From: an uncultured Flavobacteriales bacterium
Lineage (GTDB): Bacteria; Bacteroidota; Bacteroidia; Flavobacteriales_D; SKUL01
Assembly: GCA_937911795.1 (NCBI GenBank)
Contig: CALDPJ010000047.1
Location: 1-10,668 of the forward strand
Direction of reading: 5' to 3'
Length of the DNA: 10,668 bases
In this document: piece after piece, positions 1 through 6,410 of the stretch
How positions within the stretch are numbered: the stretch's first letter is position 1
Layout: every line of letters begins with the position of its first letter
Made by a program: the position numbers and the translations under genes
The notes under the pieces: model-generated
Databases searched by the model: none
Seen by the model: the letters and a program-made list of their open reading frames with translations, nothing else
Told to the model about the DNA's origin: nothing

Positions 1-995
1 ATCATCCTTTTAGACCGAACGTGATCTTCAGAAACCATATCCAGCACAGCCAGATCAGTAAGGCCATCATTGTTGATATCGGCAACATCAGAGCCCATAC
101 TGTAAAAGGAAATATGTCCGAAGTGATCGAGAATTCCATCGCGAAAAGTGCCATCACCCTGGTTGAGGTAGAGGTGATCTGGTTCGCGGAAATCATTGCA
201 GACGTATATGTCCGGACGGCCGTCGTTGTTGAAATCAGCTATTGAAGCAGATAGTCCCCAGGCTTTATTCAATAATCCTGCTGCTTCTGTTACATCTGAA
301 AAATAAGTGCCGTTGTTCTGATAGAGTTTATCAGAAGTCTCAGGTTCAGTTATTTTTTGTTTTTCGAGATCTACATTGATATTGTCCTGAAAATCTATCC
401 GGTGATTGACAAGGTAAAGGTCGAGGTCGCCGTCGTTGTCGTAGTCAAAAAAATAAGCCATCGTAGAGTAGGCCGGATCATCTATTCCCCAGGTTTTTCC
501 GGATTCTGTAAAAGTATTGTTTCCATTATTGATGAATAACTTATTCCGCCGTTCATCTTCCGGCATCAACCCGGATTTACAGACATACAAATCCAGCCAT
601 CCATCTGCATTGATGTCAATCCAACAAACGCCTGTAGTCCAGCCGGTATCGTCGGTCACGCCCGAAGAAACCGTAATATCTTCGAACTGGAAATTGCCTT
701 TGTTGAGATATAGTTTATTGCTTCCCTGGTTGGCAGAAAAATAGAGATCGGGTAGTCCGTCGTTGTTGAAATCTCCGGCAGCCACTCCTCCGCCGTTGTA
801 CATGTAGCTATATCGTAGGTAATTGAATTCTTTGTCTTCTCTTATGTCATTGCGGAACTCAACACCAGTTAATTGTGGTGTAAGTTGTTCAAACAAGGTG
901 GAATGTTCCTCAGGTAGTTTGACTTTTTCTTCCTTTGATTTGTTTTCACAACCAACAATTGCTAAAGTGCCAAGTAGAAATAAAAACAATCTCAT
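1..995 (-). CDS. VCBS/FG-GAP repeat surface lipoprotein (CRTAC1, ASPIC/UnbV-like), C-terminus outside window
   Basis: The reading frame opens with ATG at 995 and stays open to the left edge, giving 331 residues and no stop, so this is the N-terminal part of a longer protein. Residues 1-16 form a lipoprotein signal (basic n-region, leucine-rich core, lipobox IVGC with Cys16), so the product should be lipid-anchored. The acidic and basic residues after the cysteine (ENKSKEEK) would suit export to the cell surface. Five DxDxDG-type calcium loops of FG-GAP/VCBS repeats are visible: DFNNDGLPD (75-83), DINADGWLD (127-135), DYDNDGDLD (184-192), DFNNDGRPD (254-262) and DINNDGLTD (306-314). They imply an integrin-alpha-like beta-propeller. 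The stretch LDMVSEDHVRSKRM at the edge resembles the DMLPEDNxRQK stretch I recall from large (about 1100-residue) Bacteroidota VCBS proteins with an ASPIC/UnbV domain; that family placement is from memory. The ligand is unknown. It lies downstream of, and on the same strand as, the Asp-box cargo gene. Confidence 0.88.
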   Translation of the reverse strand, partial: MRLFLFLLGTLAIVGCENKSKEEKVKLPEEHSTLFEQLTPQLTGVEFRNDIREDKEFNYLRYSYMYNGGGVAAGDFNNDGLPDLYFSANQGSNKLYLNKGNFQFEDITVSSGVTDDTGWTTGVCWIDINADGWLDLYVCKSGLMPEDERRNKLFINNGNNTFTESGKTWGIDDPAYSTMAYFFDYDNDGDLDLYLVNHRIDFQDNINVDLEKQKITEPETSDKLYQNNGTYFSDVTEAAGLLNKAWGLSASIADFNNDGRPDIYVCNDFREPDHLYLNQGDGTFRDGILDHFGHISFYSMGSDVADINNDGLTDLAVLDMVSEDHVRSKRM

Positions 996-1147
996 AGTCA
1001 AGAAGTGAAAAGATAAAGATAGACTTTCAGCAATTTTATCAAGGAGATAAAAATTGAAGCAACTTAGAATATGTATTCACACAAAAATATGACTATACTG
1101 AAATTGAAGGTAGGAATGTTCCCGCAAAAGCTAATTAGCTTGTATGT
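996..1147 (-). promoter_or_regulatory. Intergenic region with candidate promoter for the VCBS lipoprotein gene
   Basis: On the minus strand, TATTTTTG at 1089-1082 matches the Bacteroidota -7 consensus TAnnTTTG. No convincing -33 TTTG lies about 20 bases upstream, so this rests on one box. It predicts a transcript start near 1077 and a leader of about 80 bases. The inverted repeat GAATA-TG-TATTC (1067-1078) lies over the predicted start and could be an operator. AAATTGAAG occurs twice (1051-1059 and 1101-1109), exactly 50 bases apart. No Shine-Dalgarno sequence precedes the ATG at 995, which is usual for this phylum. Confidence 0.35.
1128..1141 (-). terminator. Weak hairpin after the Asp-box cargo gene
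   Basis: AAGCTAATTAGCTT is a perfect 14-base palindrome starting six bases after the TAG stop at 1148-1150. Read on the minus strand it can fold into a 5-bp stem with an AATT loop, followed by a very short T run. It is AT-rich and weak, so it may only attenuate, and read-through into the lipoprotein gene is possible. Confidence 0.25.
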
Positions 1148-3412
1148 CTATTTATGTACCAGCCGCTTTGTTGTAATCCCCGTTTTTGTTTTCACTTGTA
1201 GCAGATAAACGCCCTTGGAAGCATTGCTAAGGTCGATGGTGTGGGAAGTGTCAAAATGTGAAACGTAAATCTGCTCACCCAAAGGGTTGTACACTTCAAC
1301 GCGTCCACTGCCAGATATCAGCAATTGGAATTCACCATTCGAAGGGTTCGGAAACACCACCACTTCATTTTCAAGGTCGTTTTCGGTGATGGCAGTAAAT
1401 TCATCTTCGCTGAGGTAGTAGTATCCCATTTCTTCAATGTAGCCCATTGTGAAATGATATCGCGTCTGGACGACAGGAATGGAATCACCGATGAGACCAA
1501 TCCCTTTTACAGGAGTTGTTAATCCTGGCAAAATTTCAGGAGCTTCGTGGAAAGTCCAGATGCCATCCATTCGTTTGTACACGCCGCACGGGCTGCAAAA
1601 TTCGGATCCTTCCAAATTCACATAAAGTACTCCGTCGGTATTAAAAACGGAACTGATTCGCAGAATTTCATCGGTGGTAGGATCCCATGGGACTGCTACT
1701 GCTCCGGGATTATCAATCACCTGAAAAATTTCGTTTCCGGTGGTGAGCATTAGCCCTGTTGAAGGATGAAAGATCAATTCGAAATCGCCATTCAGATCTT
1801 CGAAAAAATCCGGGGTGATATCTGTCCACGACGTCCCATCATCTTCGCTCACAATTAATTGGTGTGACAACGCTAAGGTTTGAAAGGAAACATACAGATT
1901 CCCTGTTTCATCTTGTAAGGCTCCGGTGTATCTAAAACCCATAGGAAAACCGAGATTTTGAAGGGATTCAGAATCCAGGATGGAATTCCAGGAATCACCA
2001 AAATCCGTGCTGTGCCACAACTTCATATTATCCTGATGTTGAGCGGTAAACAGATTATCGGCAGGGTCTAAATTGAAATAATAAAAGTCAAAATTGCCGT
2101 TGTTGTTTTGAGTGAGACCATTTGATGCCGTGATCGACGACCACGTTCCTCCGTTGTTCACCGATCGGTAAAGATTGAACTGACTGCCCACAAATATCAT
2201 TTCCGTATTCTTCACCTGCAGAAATTCGTTGACCGAGGCAAAATCGCTTTCCGGGTCATCCACATAACTTGAGCTCCATTGAGGAGAAGCATAATCGCTC
2301 ATTATACTCAACAGCCTGCTGATGGCAGAAATAGAATAAAGGGTGCCATCGTGACTGGCGAAATTGTCATGTTGATAGGTAAGTGTGTTCATCAAGCCTT
2401 CGTGCTGTTGTTGCCAGTTGAAGTCTGGAATTTCTCCGGAAAGAACACCGATACGGTTGTTGGCGACATACTTAAATTCGTTGGCCGCACCCTCAGTAGC
2501 GTCCACGACTACATCATTCGCAACGTTGAAGATTTCATTGTTTGAAAGGTCAAAAATTAAAAGCCCGTCGTTGGTTGAAATCAACAGACTATTTGCGGCT
2601 TCGGCATAAGACAATCCGTGAAAACCCGAAGTGTTATTTGGGCCGGTAGTATTGAAAGACATCTCAAATGACCAGTTCTCCAGATCTGCACTGCTGTACA
2701 TTGAATAATCAGTGTTGTTGGGTTCTTGAACCACAGTATAATAGATTCCTCCGGGAGTCTTGGTAATGGTCCTCAGCTTTTCACCTATAAAAGCCAAAGC
2801 AGACCAGGATGCTCCGAAATCTGTGGATTTTTGCAAACCAATGTTGCTGGCTACGAGCCAATGCGAGGAGCTGTCTATTAAGATATCTTCTGCCAGTCCG
2901 TTTCCGAGCACAGCATCACTCCAGGTGTCACCATTAGTGGTGGAATAAAAGTATCGTTGGGTACCACCTCCGAAGCTGAAATTACCGGAAACAACGATCA
3001 GGTTATCAGAACTGTCAATATTTCCAATCGATTCATGCAGTCCGGTGGTTAGATTCGTAGAGAAAAATTCCTGCCCCCAATTCGCTCCGGCATTGTCAAA
3101 ATAGCTGATACCATTTAAGCTTGTGCAAAGAAAAACACGTCCATTGTTGTTATTGATGTGCAGCACTCTTGCGTTGGCGGTAAAGCTTGCGAATTGTGGT
3201 GGCGCAACAGGAAGCCAGCTATTTCCATTGTCTTCGGAATAGAATACGAAATTGTTGTTCGATAGAACGTATTCGGTTCCTGAATCGGAAACTTCAATTT
3301 GCTTTAAAGTAACGTTGGGCGAAAGCCCCGACAGCTTGTGCCAGGATTGAGCTACCAGAAACAGTGGCAATATAGACAAGAGGCTTGTTGAGAAGATTAT
3401 TTTGGAAATCAT
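1148..3412 (-). CDS. Secreted Asp-box (BNR/sialidase-like propeller) protein with T9SS type A sorting domain
   Basis: Complete 754-residue protein. Residues 1-21 are a Sec signal peptide (MISKII then a hydrophobic core), with likely cleavage at VA|QSW. The body carries repeated Asp-box motifs of the S-x-D-x-G-x-x-W type: YSEDNGNSW (58-66), FDNAGANW (105-112, degenerate), YSTTNGDTW (156-164), KSTDFGASW (195-203), YSSADLENW (239-247, degenerate), RSVNNGGTW (416-424), HSTDFGDSW (467-475) and VSEDDGTSW (521-529). Such repeats build sialidase/YCF48-like beta-propellers. I see no sialidase FRIP motif, so enzymatic activity is not supported. Residues 684-754 are a T9SS type A sorting domain: VVVFPNPSNGEF, then VEVYNPLGEQIY, and a basic end KTGITTKRLVHK. 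In this family the domain directs passage through the outer membrane and is usually removed as the protein is attached to the surface or released. A CxxC-like pair (CSPC, 606-609) is present. The start ATG at 3412 directly precedes the signal peptide. The ligand is unknown. Confidence 0.93.
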   Translation of the reverse strand: MISKIIFSTSLLSILPLFLVAQSWHKLSGLSPNVTLKQIEVSDSGTEYVLSNNNFVFYSEDNGNSWLPVAPPQFASFTANARVLHINNNNGRVFLCTSLNGISYFDNAGANWGQEFFSTNLTTGLHESIGNIDSSDNLIVVSGNFSFGGGTQRYFYSTTNGDTWSDAVLGNGLAEDILIDSSSHWLVASNIGLQKSTDFGASWSALAFIGEKLRTITKTPGGIYYTVVQEPNNTDYSMYSSADLENWSFEMSFNTTGPNNTSGFHGLSYAEAANSLLISTNDGLLIFDLSNNEIFNVANDVVVDATEGAANEFKYVANNRIGVLSGEIPDFNWQQQHEGLMNTLTYQHDNFASHDGTLYSISAISRLLSIMSDYASPQWSSSYVDDPESDFASVNEFLQVKNTEMIFVGSQFNLYRSVNNGGTWSSITASNGLTQNNNGNFDFYYFNLDPADNLFTAQHQDNMKLWHSTDFGDSWNSILDSESLQNLGFPMGFRYTGALQDETGNLYVSFQTLALSHQLIVSEDDGTSWTDITPDFFEDLNGDFELIFHPSTGLMLTTGNEIFQVIDNPGAVAVPWDPTTDEILRISSVFNTDGVLYVNLEGSEFCSPCGVYKRMDGIWTFHEAPEILPGLTTPVKGIGLIGDSIPVVQTRYHFTMGYIEEMGYYYLSEDEFTAITENDLENEVVVFPNPSNGEFQLLISGSGRVEVYNPLGEQIYVSHFDTSHTIDLSNASKGVYLLQVKTKTGITTKRLVHK

Positions 3413-3431
3413 GAGCAGGAATGTTTTGAAA

Positions 3432-3439
3432 CAAATGTA
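3432..3439 (-). promoter_or_regulatory. Candidate -7 promoter box for the Asp-box cargo gene
   Basis: TACATTTG on the minus strand matches the Bacteroidota consensus TAnnTTTG. A TTCG about 21 bases upstream is one mismatch from the -33 TTTG. The predicted transcript start is about 14 bases before the ATG at 3412, a short leader. The match is by eye. Confidence 0.4.
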
Positions 3440-3569
3440 GCCTTCCTATGGGTGTGTTGGCGAATCGATTACACCAAACAGGTGAAATTCTTGACCAAAG
3501 AATAAAGTGCTGGTAGAGATCGTGTTTTTGTAGGTGTTGATGTAAGGAAAGCACTGGATGATGTATATC

Positions 3570-3592
3570 ACAAAACAGCCAAAGGCTTTTGT
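3570..3592 (+). promoter_or_regulatory. Imperfect hairpin in the leader of the kinase/regulator operon
   Basis: ACAAAA-CA-GCC, loop AAA, then GGCTTTTGT forms a 9-bp stem with a two-base bulge, ending 26 bases before the TTG start at 3619. It could act in the mRNA leader or be accidental. The rest of the divergent region 3413-3618 shows no further gene. I found no exact plus-strand TAnnTTTG box in it; the nearest is TGTTTTTG at 3523-3530, with one mismatch. Confidence 0.2.
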
Positions 3593-3618
3593 ATTATCTT
3601 CACTCCGATTGATTTCTA

Positions 3619-4683
3619 TTGAATGTGAAAAATGTAGTGAATTTCATTTTGCGTTTTCGGATTCCGGAAATAATTTTTTGGGCAATATTGTATTGGTCTA
3701 TAGCGCACAATTTAAGTCTATCCAATAATCCCTCTTCCCGCTTTCCATTTACTATTGCTGCTTTGATCGTTGCTGTTCAGTTGGCGTGTGTGTATGCTAC
3801 CATGTATGTCATTCTTCCGAGATTTTATTTCAGGCAGAAGTATGTTGCGCTATCTCTGGTGTTACTGTTGCTGTTTGTGACCGGAGCAATACTCACCGAT
3901 TTATTTAGCGATCTGGTCAAATTTTTCGCAACGCGTTCTGAATCGATTGAACTCAATTGGCTGTCGGTTATCAGCCATTTTGTAGATATTGTTGTTTTAA
4001 CAATGGTATTAAGTGGGTTGCACCTCGGGCGTCACTATTATCTGAAGGACAGGAAGAACAAGGAGATAGAAAAGCAACGGCTGATTGACGAGTTACACTT
4101 TTTGAAATCTCAGATCAATCCTCATTTCCTGTTCAATGTGTTGAACAGCATCTATATTCTTATCGATGAGGAAAAGGAAAAGGCAGGCACGGTGTTGTTG
4201 AAGCTTTCTAACTTACTGCGATACCAGCTTTATAAAAATCCGGATTCGAAAGTGTATGTGAGTGAAGAGATTGATTTCATTAAGGATTATATCGAAATTG
4301 AAAAAGTTCGGGATTATGATCGTTTAAAAGTTAAGTGCAACATTTCTGAACCCATTCCGGAGTTGATGATCGCTCCGCTTATTTTAGTAACTTTTGTTGA
4401 AAATGCGTTTAAACACATCTCGCATTTTGACGATAAGGAGAACAAAATTGAAATATCTGTGAACTTTAAGAACAAAAGCCAAATGAATTTTTATGTTGCA
4501 AATACCTTTTCACGAGAATCCGACTTGAAGAGAGAAGGGGGCATTGGTTTGCAAAATGTGAAGCGTAGATTGGAATTGCTTTATCCGAATCGTCACCGGT
4601 TGGAAATTCACCAGAAAGAAGATTTTTATGTTGTCAATTTAGAAATTGAACTTGATGAAATACAATTGCCTTATAGTAGATGA
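3619..4683 (+). CDS. LytS/YehU-type membrane sensor histidine kinase (His_kinase family PF06580)
   Basis: A 354-residue sensor kinase. The N-terminal third holds about four membrane helices (roughly residues 16-32, 44-66, 74-96 and 117-137) and no recognisable extracellular sensor domain. A short coiled linker (139-163) leads to the kinase core. The H-box is SQINPHFLFN with phospho-acceptor His169. The N-box is PLILVTFVENAFKH with Asn262. The glycine box is GGIGLQNVKRRLELLYP from Gly307. In this family the kinase autophosphorylates and passes phosphate to a LytTR regulator, here encoded by the overlapping next gene. The start is unusual: an in-frame TGA at 3610-3612 bounds the frame, and the first in-frame ATG lies inside the second membrane helix. 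Translation must therefore start at TTG 3619, or at GTG 3625 or GTG 3637. The ATG at 3623 is out of frame and followed at once by TGA. The signal sensed cannot be read from the sequence. Confidence 0.92.
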   Translation: MNVKNVVNFILRFRIPEIIFWAILYWSIAHNLSLSNNPSSRFPFTIAALIVAVQLACVYATMYVILPRFYFRQKYVALSLVLLLLFVTGAILTDLFSDLVKFFATRSESIELNWLSVISHFVDIVVLTMVLSGLHLGRHYYLKDRKNKEIEKQRLIDELHFLKSQINPHFLFNVLNSIYILIDEEKEKAGTVLLKLSNLLRYQLYKNPDSKVYVSEEIDFIKDYIEIEKVRDYDRLKVKCNISEPIPELMIAPLILVTFVENAFKHISHFDDKENKIEISVNFKNKSQMNFYVANTFSRESDLKREGGIGLQNVKRRLELLYPNRHRLEIHQKEDFYVVNLEIELDEIQLPYSR

Positions 4684-5371
4684 CGAAGGGTTGGCCCGGG
4701 CAGGAATGGAGAAATTCGTGGACCGGGTGCCCACGCTCAAATTGGTGGATTCCTGCAACAGTGCTTTTAAAGCAATGGAGGTTTTGAGCACCCAAAGGAT
4801 AGATATTCTTTTTCTGGATATTAAAATGCCACAAATGAGTGGAATAGAGTTTCTGAAATCGCTTCACAAAGTTCCCGCAACAATCATTACCACCGCTTTC
4901 TCCGAATATGCAGTAGAAAGCTTTGAACTCGACGTGATTTACTATCTGGTAAAACCGATTTCCTTCGAGAAGTTTTTAAAGGCTGTGAATAAAGCGATTG
5001 ATTTTTCCGCGCTTCAAAATCAAGGAAAGTCCGTGGCAGAGGACCATCTGTTTATCAAATGCCAGAAGAATTATGAGAAAATTCTGTTTAACGATATCCT
5101 CTTTGTCGAGGCCCTTCAAAACTACGTCATCTTCCGTACTACTCATGGCAATTATATTACCTACCTGACTTTGAAAAGGGTCGGGGAATTCCTTCCCGCT
5201 GAAAGCTTCAGCAAAGTGCATAAATCATTTATTGTAGCACATAACAAGATCGATCGAATCGAAAGAGACCAGCTCGTTATTCAGGACTACGAAATTAAAT
5301 TCAGTAGTCAGTATAAAAGCAAGATCGTTAACAGCATAATGGGAGATAATCTGCTGAAGCGTCGGAATTAA
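4655..5371 (+). CDS. LytTR-family response regulator (AlgR/AgrA/LytR type)
   Basis: A 238-residue DNA-binding response regulator. Residues 1-118 are a receiver domain: acidic pocket Asp9-Asp10, phospho-acceptor Asp55 in ILFLDIKMPQMSG, Thr79/Thr80 at the switch position, and Lys100-Pro101 in YYLVKPISF. Residues about 131-235 are a LytTR DNA-binding domain, with the characteristic FVEALQNYVIF and FSKVHKSFIVAHNKI segments. The frame could be extended to a TTG at 4646, but ATG 4655 places MKYNCLIVDDE in the normal position for the family, so I chose it. The gene overlaps the end of the kinase gene by 29 bases, which implies one transcript and probably coupled translation. Targets are unknown; LytTR proteins bind short direct repeats, and I could not identify a convincing pair here. 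The gene ends 16 bases from the convergent PorP/SprF gene. Confidence 0.93.
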   Translation: MKYNCLIVDDEGLARAGMEKFVDRVPTLKLVDSCNSAFKAMEVLSTQRIDILFLDIKMPQMSGIEFLKSLHKVPATIITTAFSEYAVESFELDVIYYLVKPISFEKFLKAVNKAIDFSALQNQGKSVAEDHLFIKCQKNYEKILFNDILFVEALQNYVIFRTTHGNYITYLTLKRVGEFLPAESFSKVHKSFIVAHNKIDRIERDQLVIQDYEIKFSSQYKSKIVNSIMGDNLLKRRN

Positions 5372-5387
5372 TACCCCCCATTCAAAC
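5372..5387. other. Convergent 16-base gap without a visible terminator
   Basis: The stop codons of the LytTR gene (plus, 5369-5371) and the PorP/SprF gene (minus, 5388-5390) face each other across 16 bases containing a run of six Cs but no hairpin. Transcripts from both sides must therefore end inside or beyond the opposite gene, unless a protein-dependent terminator acts here. Confidence 0.5.
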
Positions 5388-6404
5388 TTAAAACCTGTTC
5401 ATCCTTCTTCTTCCCGGAGTGTATAATATGGAAAGCTCGATGGCACCTTTATTCTTTGTGGCCTGAGACAGTCCGGAGGTGTTGATGTCGTAACTGATCC
5501 GATACAGGTTTTTATTGTGTTGGATACCGGCCTGCAAAATCAGCGCGTCGGCGTTGCGGTAAAAAGCTCCGAAAACAAGTCCGTAAGGCTGCCTCAGTTC
5601 TATATTGCTCAGCACTCCGAAGGTTATTTCCTGTGCATTTCTCTGACGCATATACAATACACTTGGGTCTATAGAAACCTCGCGGTTCAGGTTGATTCGC
5701 ATTCCTCCATGCACCACATACTTCAGCGGTTTTCTCGATTTTTCAGCTGTGAAATTTTCTCTTGGATGAGTCACATGGTAAACCGCGAATCCACCATGAG
5801 GGTTCAGCTTTTTCCGGAAGTTGATGTTCTCATAGTGAAACCCAACGCTGGCATCCGGAACAAAAGTGCTCCGGCGGTCCAGCATTTCGCCATTCGGCAG
5901 ATCCGCATCAAAATTTACCCCATCGAACTGATTTTCGAACAACAACTCCGATGTGTTGATTCGGTTGTACAGAAATCCGATTTGCAGCCCTGTTGACAAT
6001 ATGAAATTCTTTTGCGACGGATCTGAAATCAGGTAAGAACCAGAAACCAGAAAATTGATGGTAGAGAAAACATCGGCCGCATTATAGGCAAGAATGGATG
6101 CCCCGAGTCCGAACCTTTCCTGGACAGGAATTTCAAAACTGGCTGCAGTTGTTGTGAAGTTGTTTCCCATCGATGCCCACTGACTTCGGTATTGCAGTCC
6201 GATCCTCATTTCTGATACATCGCCCATGGCCGTATTGGCTGGGTTGAGCATCATCGGCAATGCTTCGAATTGAGAAAAGTGGGCATCCTGAGCAGACATC
6301 TTTGTTGCTCCCAGAGCAATTAAAAAACAGAGGATGATGGTTCTTTTGGTTGATCCATTCATGGCGGATGGTTTTAAACAATATTTATGGTTATGCATGA
6401 TCAT
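5388..6404 (-). CDS. PorP/SprF-family type IX secretion outer-membrane protein
   Basis: A 338-residue predicted outer-membrane beta-barrel. After a signal peptide (hydrophobic core TIILCFLIALGA, likely cleavage SA|QD after residue 38), the mature protein begins QDAHFSQFEALPMMLNPA. This matches the family hallmark QDPxFSQFxxxPxxLNPA. Alternating strands follow, such as MRIGLQYRSQWASM and FVSIxx-like segments, up to the strand AIELSILYTP, with a short basic tail GRRRMNRF. ATG codons at 6404, 6398 and 6362 are all possible. The one at 6362 gives MNGSTKRTIILCF, the most normal signal peptide, and leaves 48 bases after the upstream stop; ATG 6404 leaves six. PorP/SprF proteins assist secretion or surface attachment of T9SS cargo, especially type B sorting-domain proteins. 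SprF of F. johnsoniae is encoded just downstream of its adhesin SprB, and the same order is seen here, so this is probably the dedicated partner of the giant adhesin. Confidence 0.92.
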   Translation of the reverse strand: MIMHNHKYCLKPSAMNGSTKRTIILCFLIALGATKMSAQDAHFSQFEALPMMLNPANTAMGDVSEMRIGLQYRSQWASMGNNFTTTAASFEIPVQERFGLGASILAYNAADVFSTINFLVSGSYLISDPSQKNFILSTGLQIGFLYNRINTSELLFENQFDGVNFDADLPNGEMLDRRSTFVPDASVGFHYENINFRKKLNPHGGFAVYHVTHPRENFTAEKSRKPLKYVVHGGMRINLNREVSIDPSVLYMRQRNAQEITFGVLSNIELRQPYGLVFGAFYRNADALILQAGIQHNKNLYRISYDINTSGLSQATKNKGAIELSILYTPGRRRMNRF

Positions 6405-6410
6405 GTTGGC

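Noticed and set aside
2..196. A minus-strand 64-codon frame at the left edge.
   Set aside because: It overlaps, in another frame, the much longer FG-GAP lipoprotein frame that runs to the edge without a stop.
3294..3554. A minus-strand 86-codon frame spanning the promoter region of the cargo gene.
   Set aside because: It is out of frame with the cargo gene, overlaps its signal peptide region and covers the candidate promoter; nothing in its sequence supports a protein.
4646..4654. TTG at 4646 as the start of the LytTR regulator.
   Set aside because: ATG at 4655 gives the normal receiver-domain N-terminus and is the stronger start codon.
5517..5996. A 159-codon plus-strand open frame opposite the PorP/SprF gene.
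   Set aside because: It is codon-aligned antisense to a clear family member and has no recognisable features.
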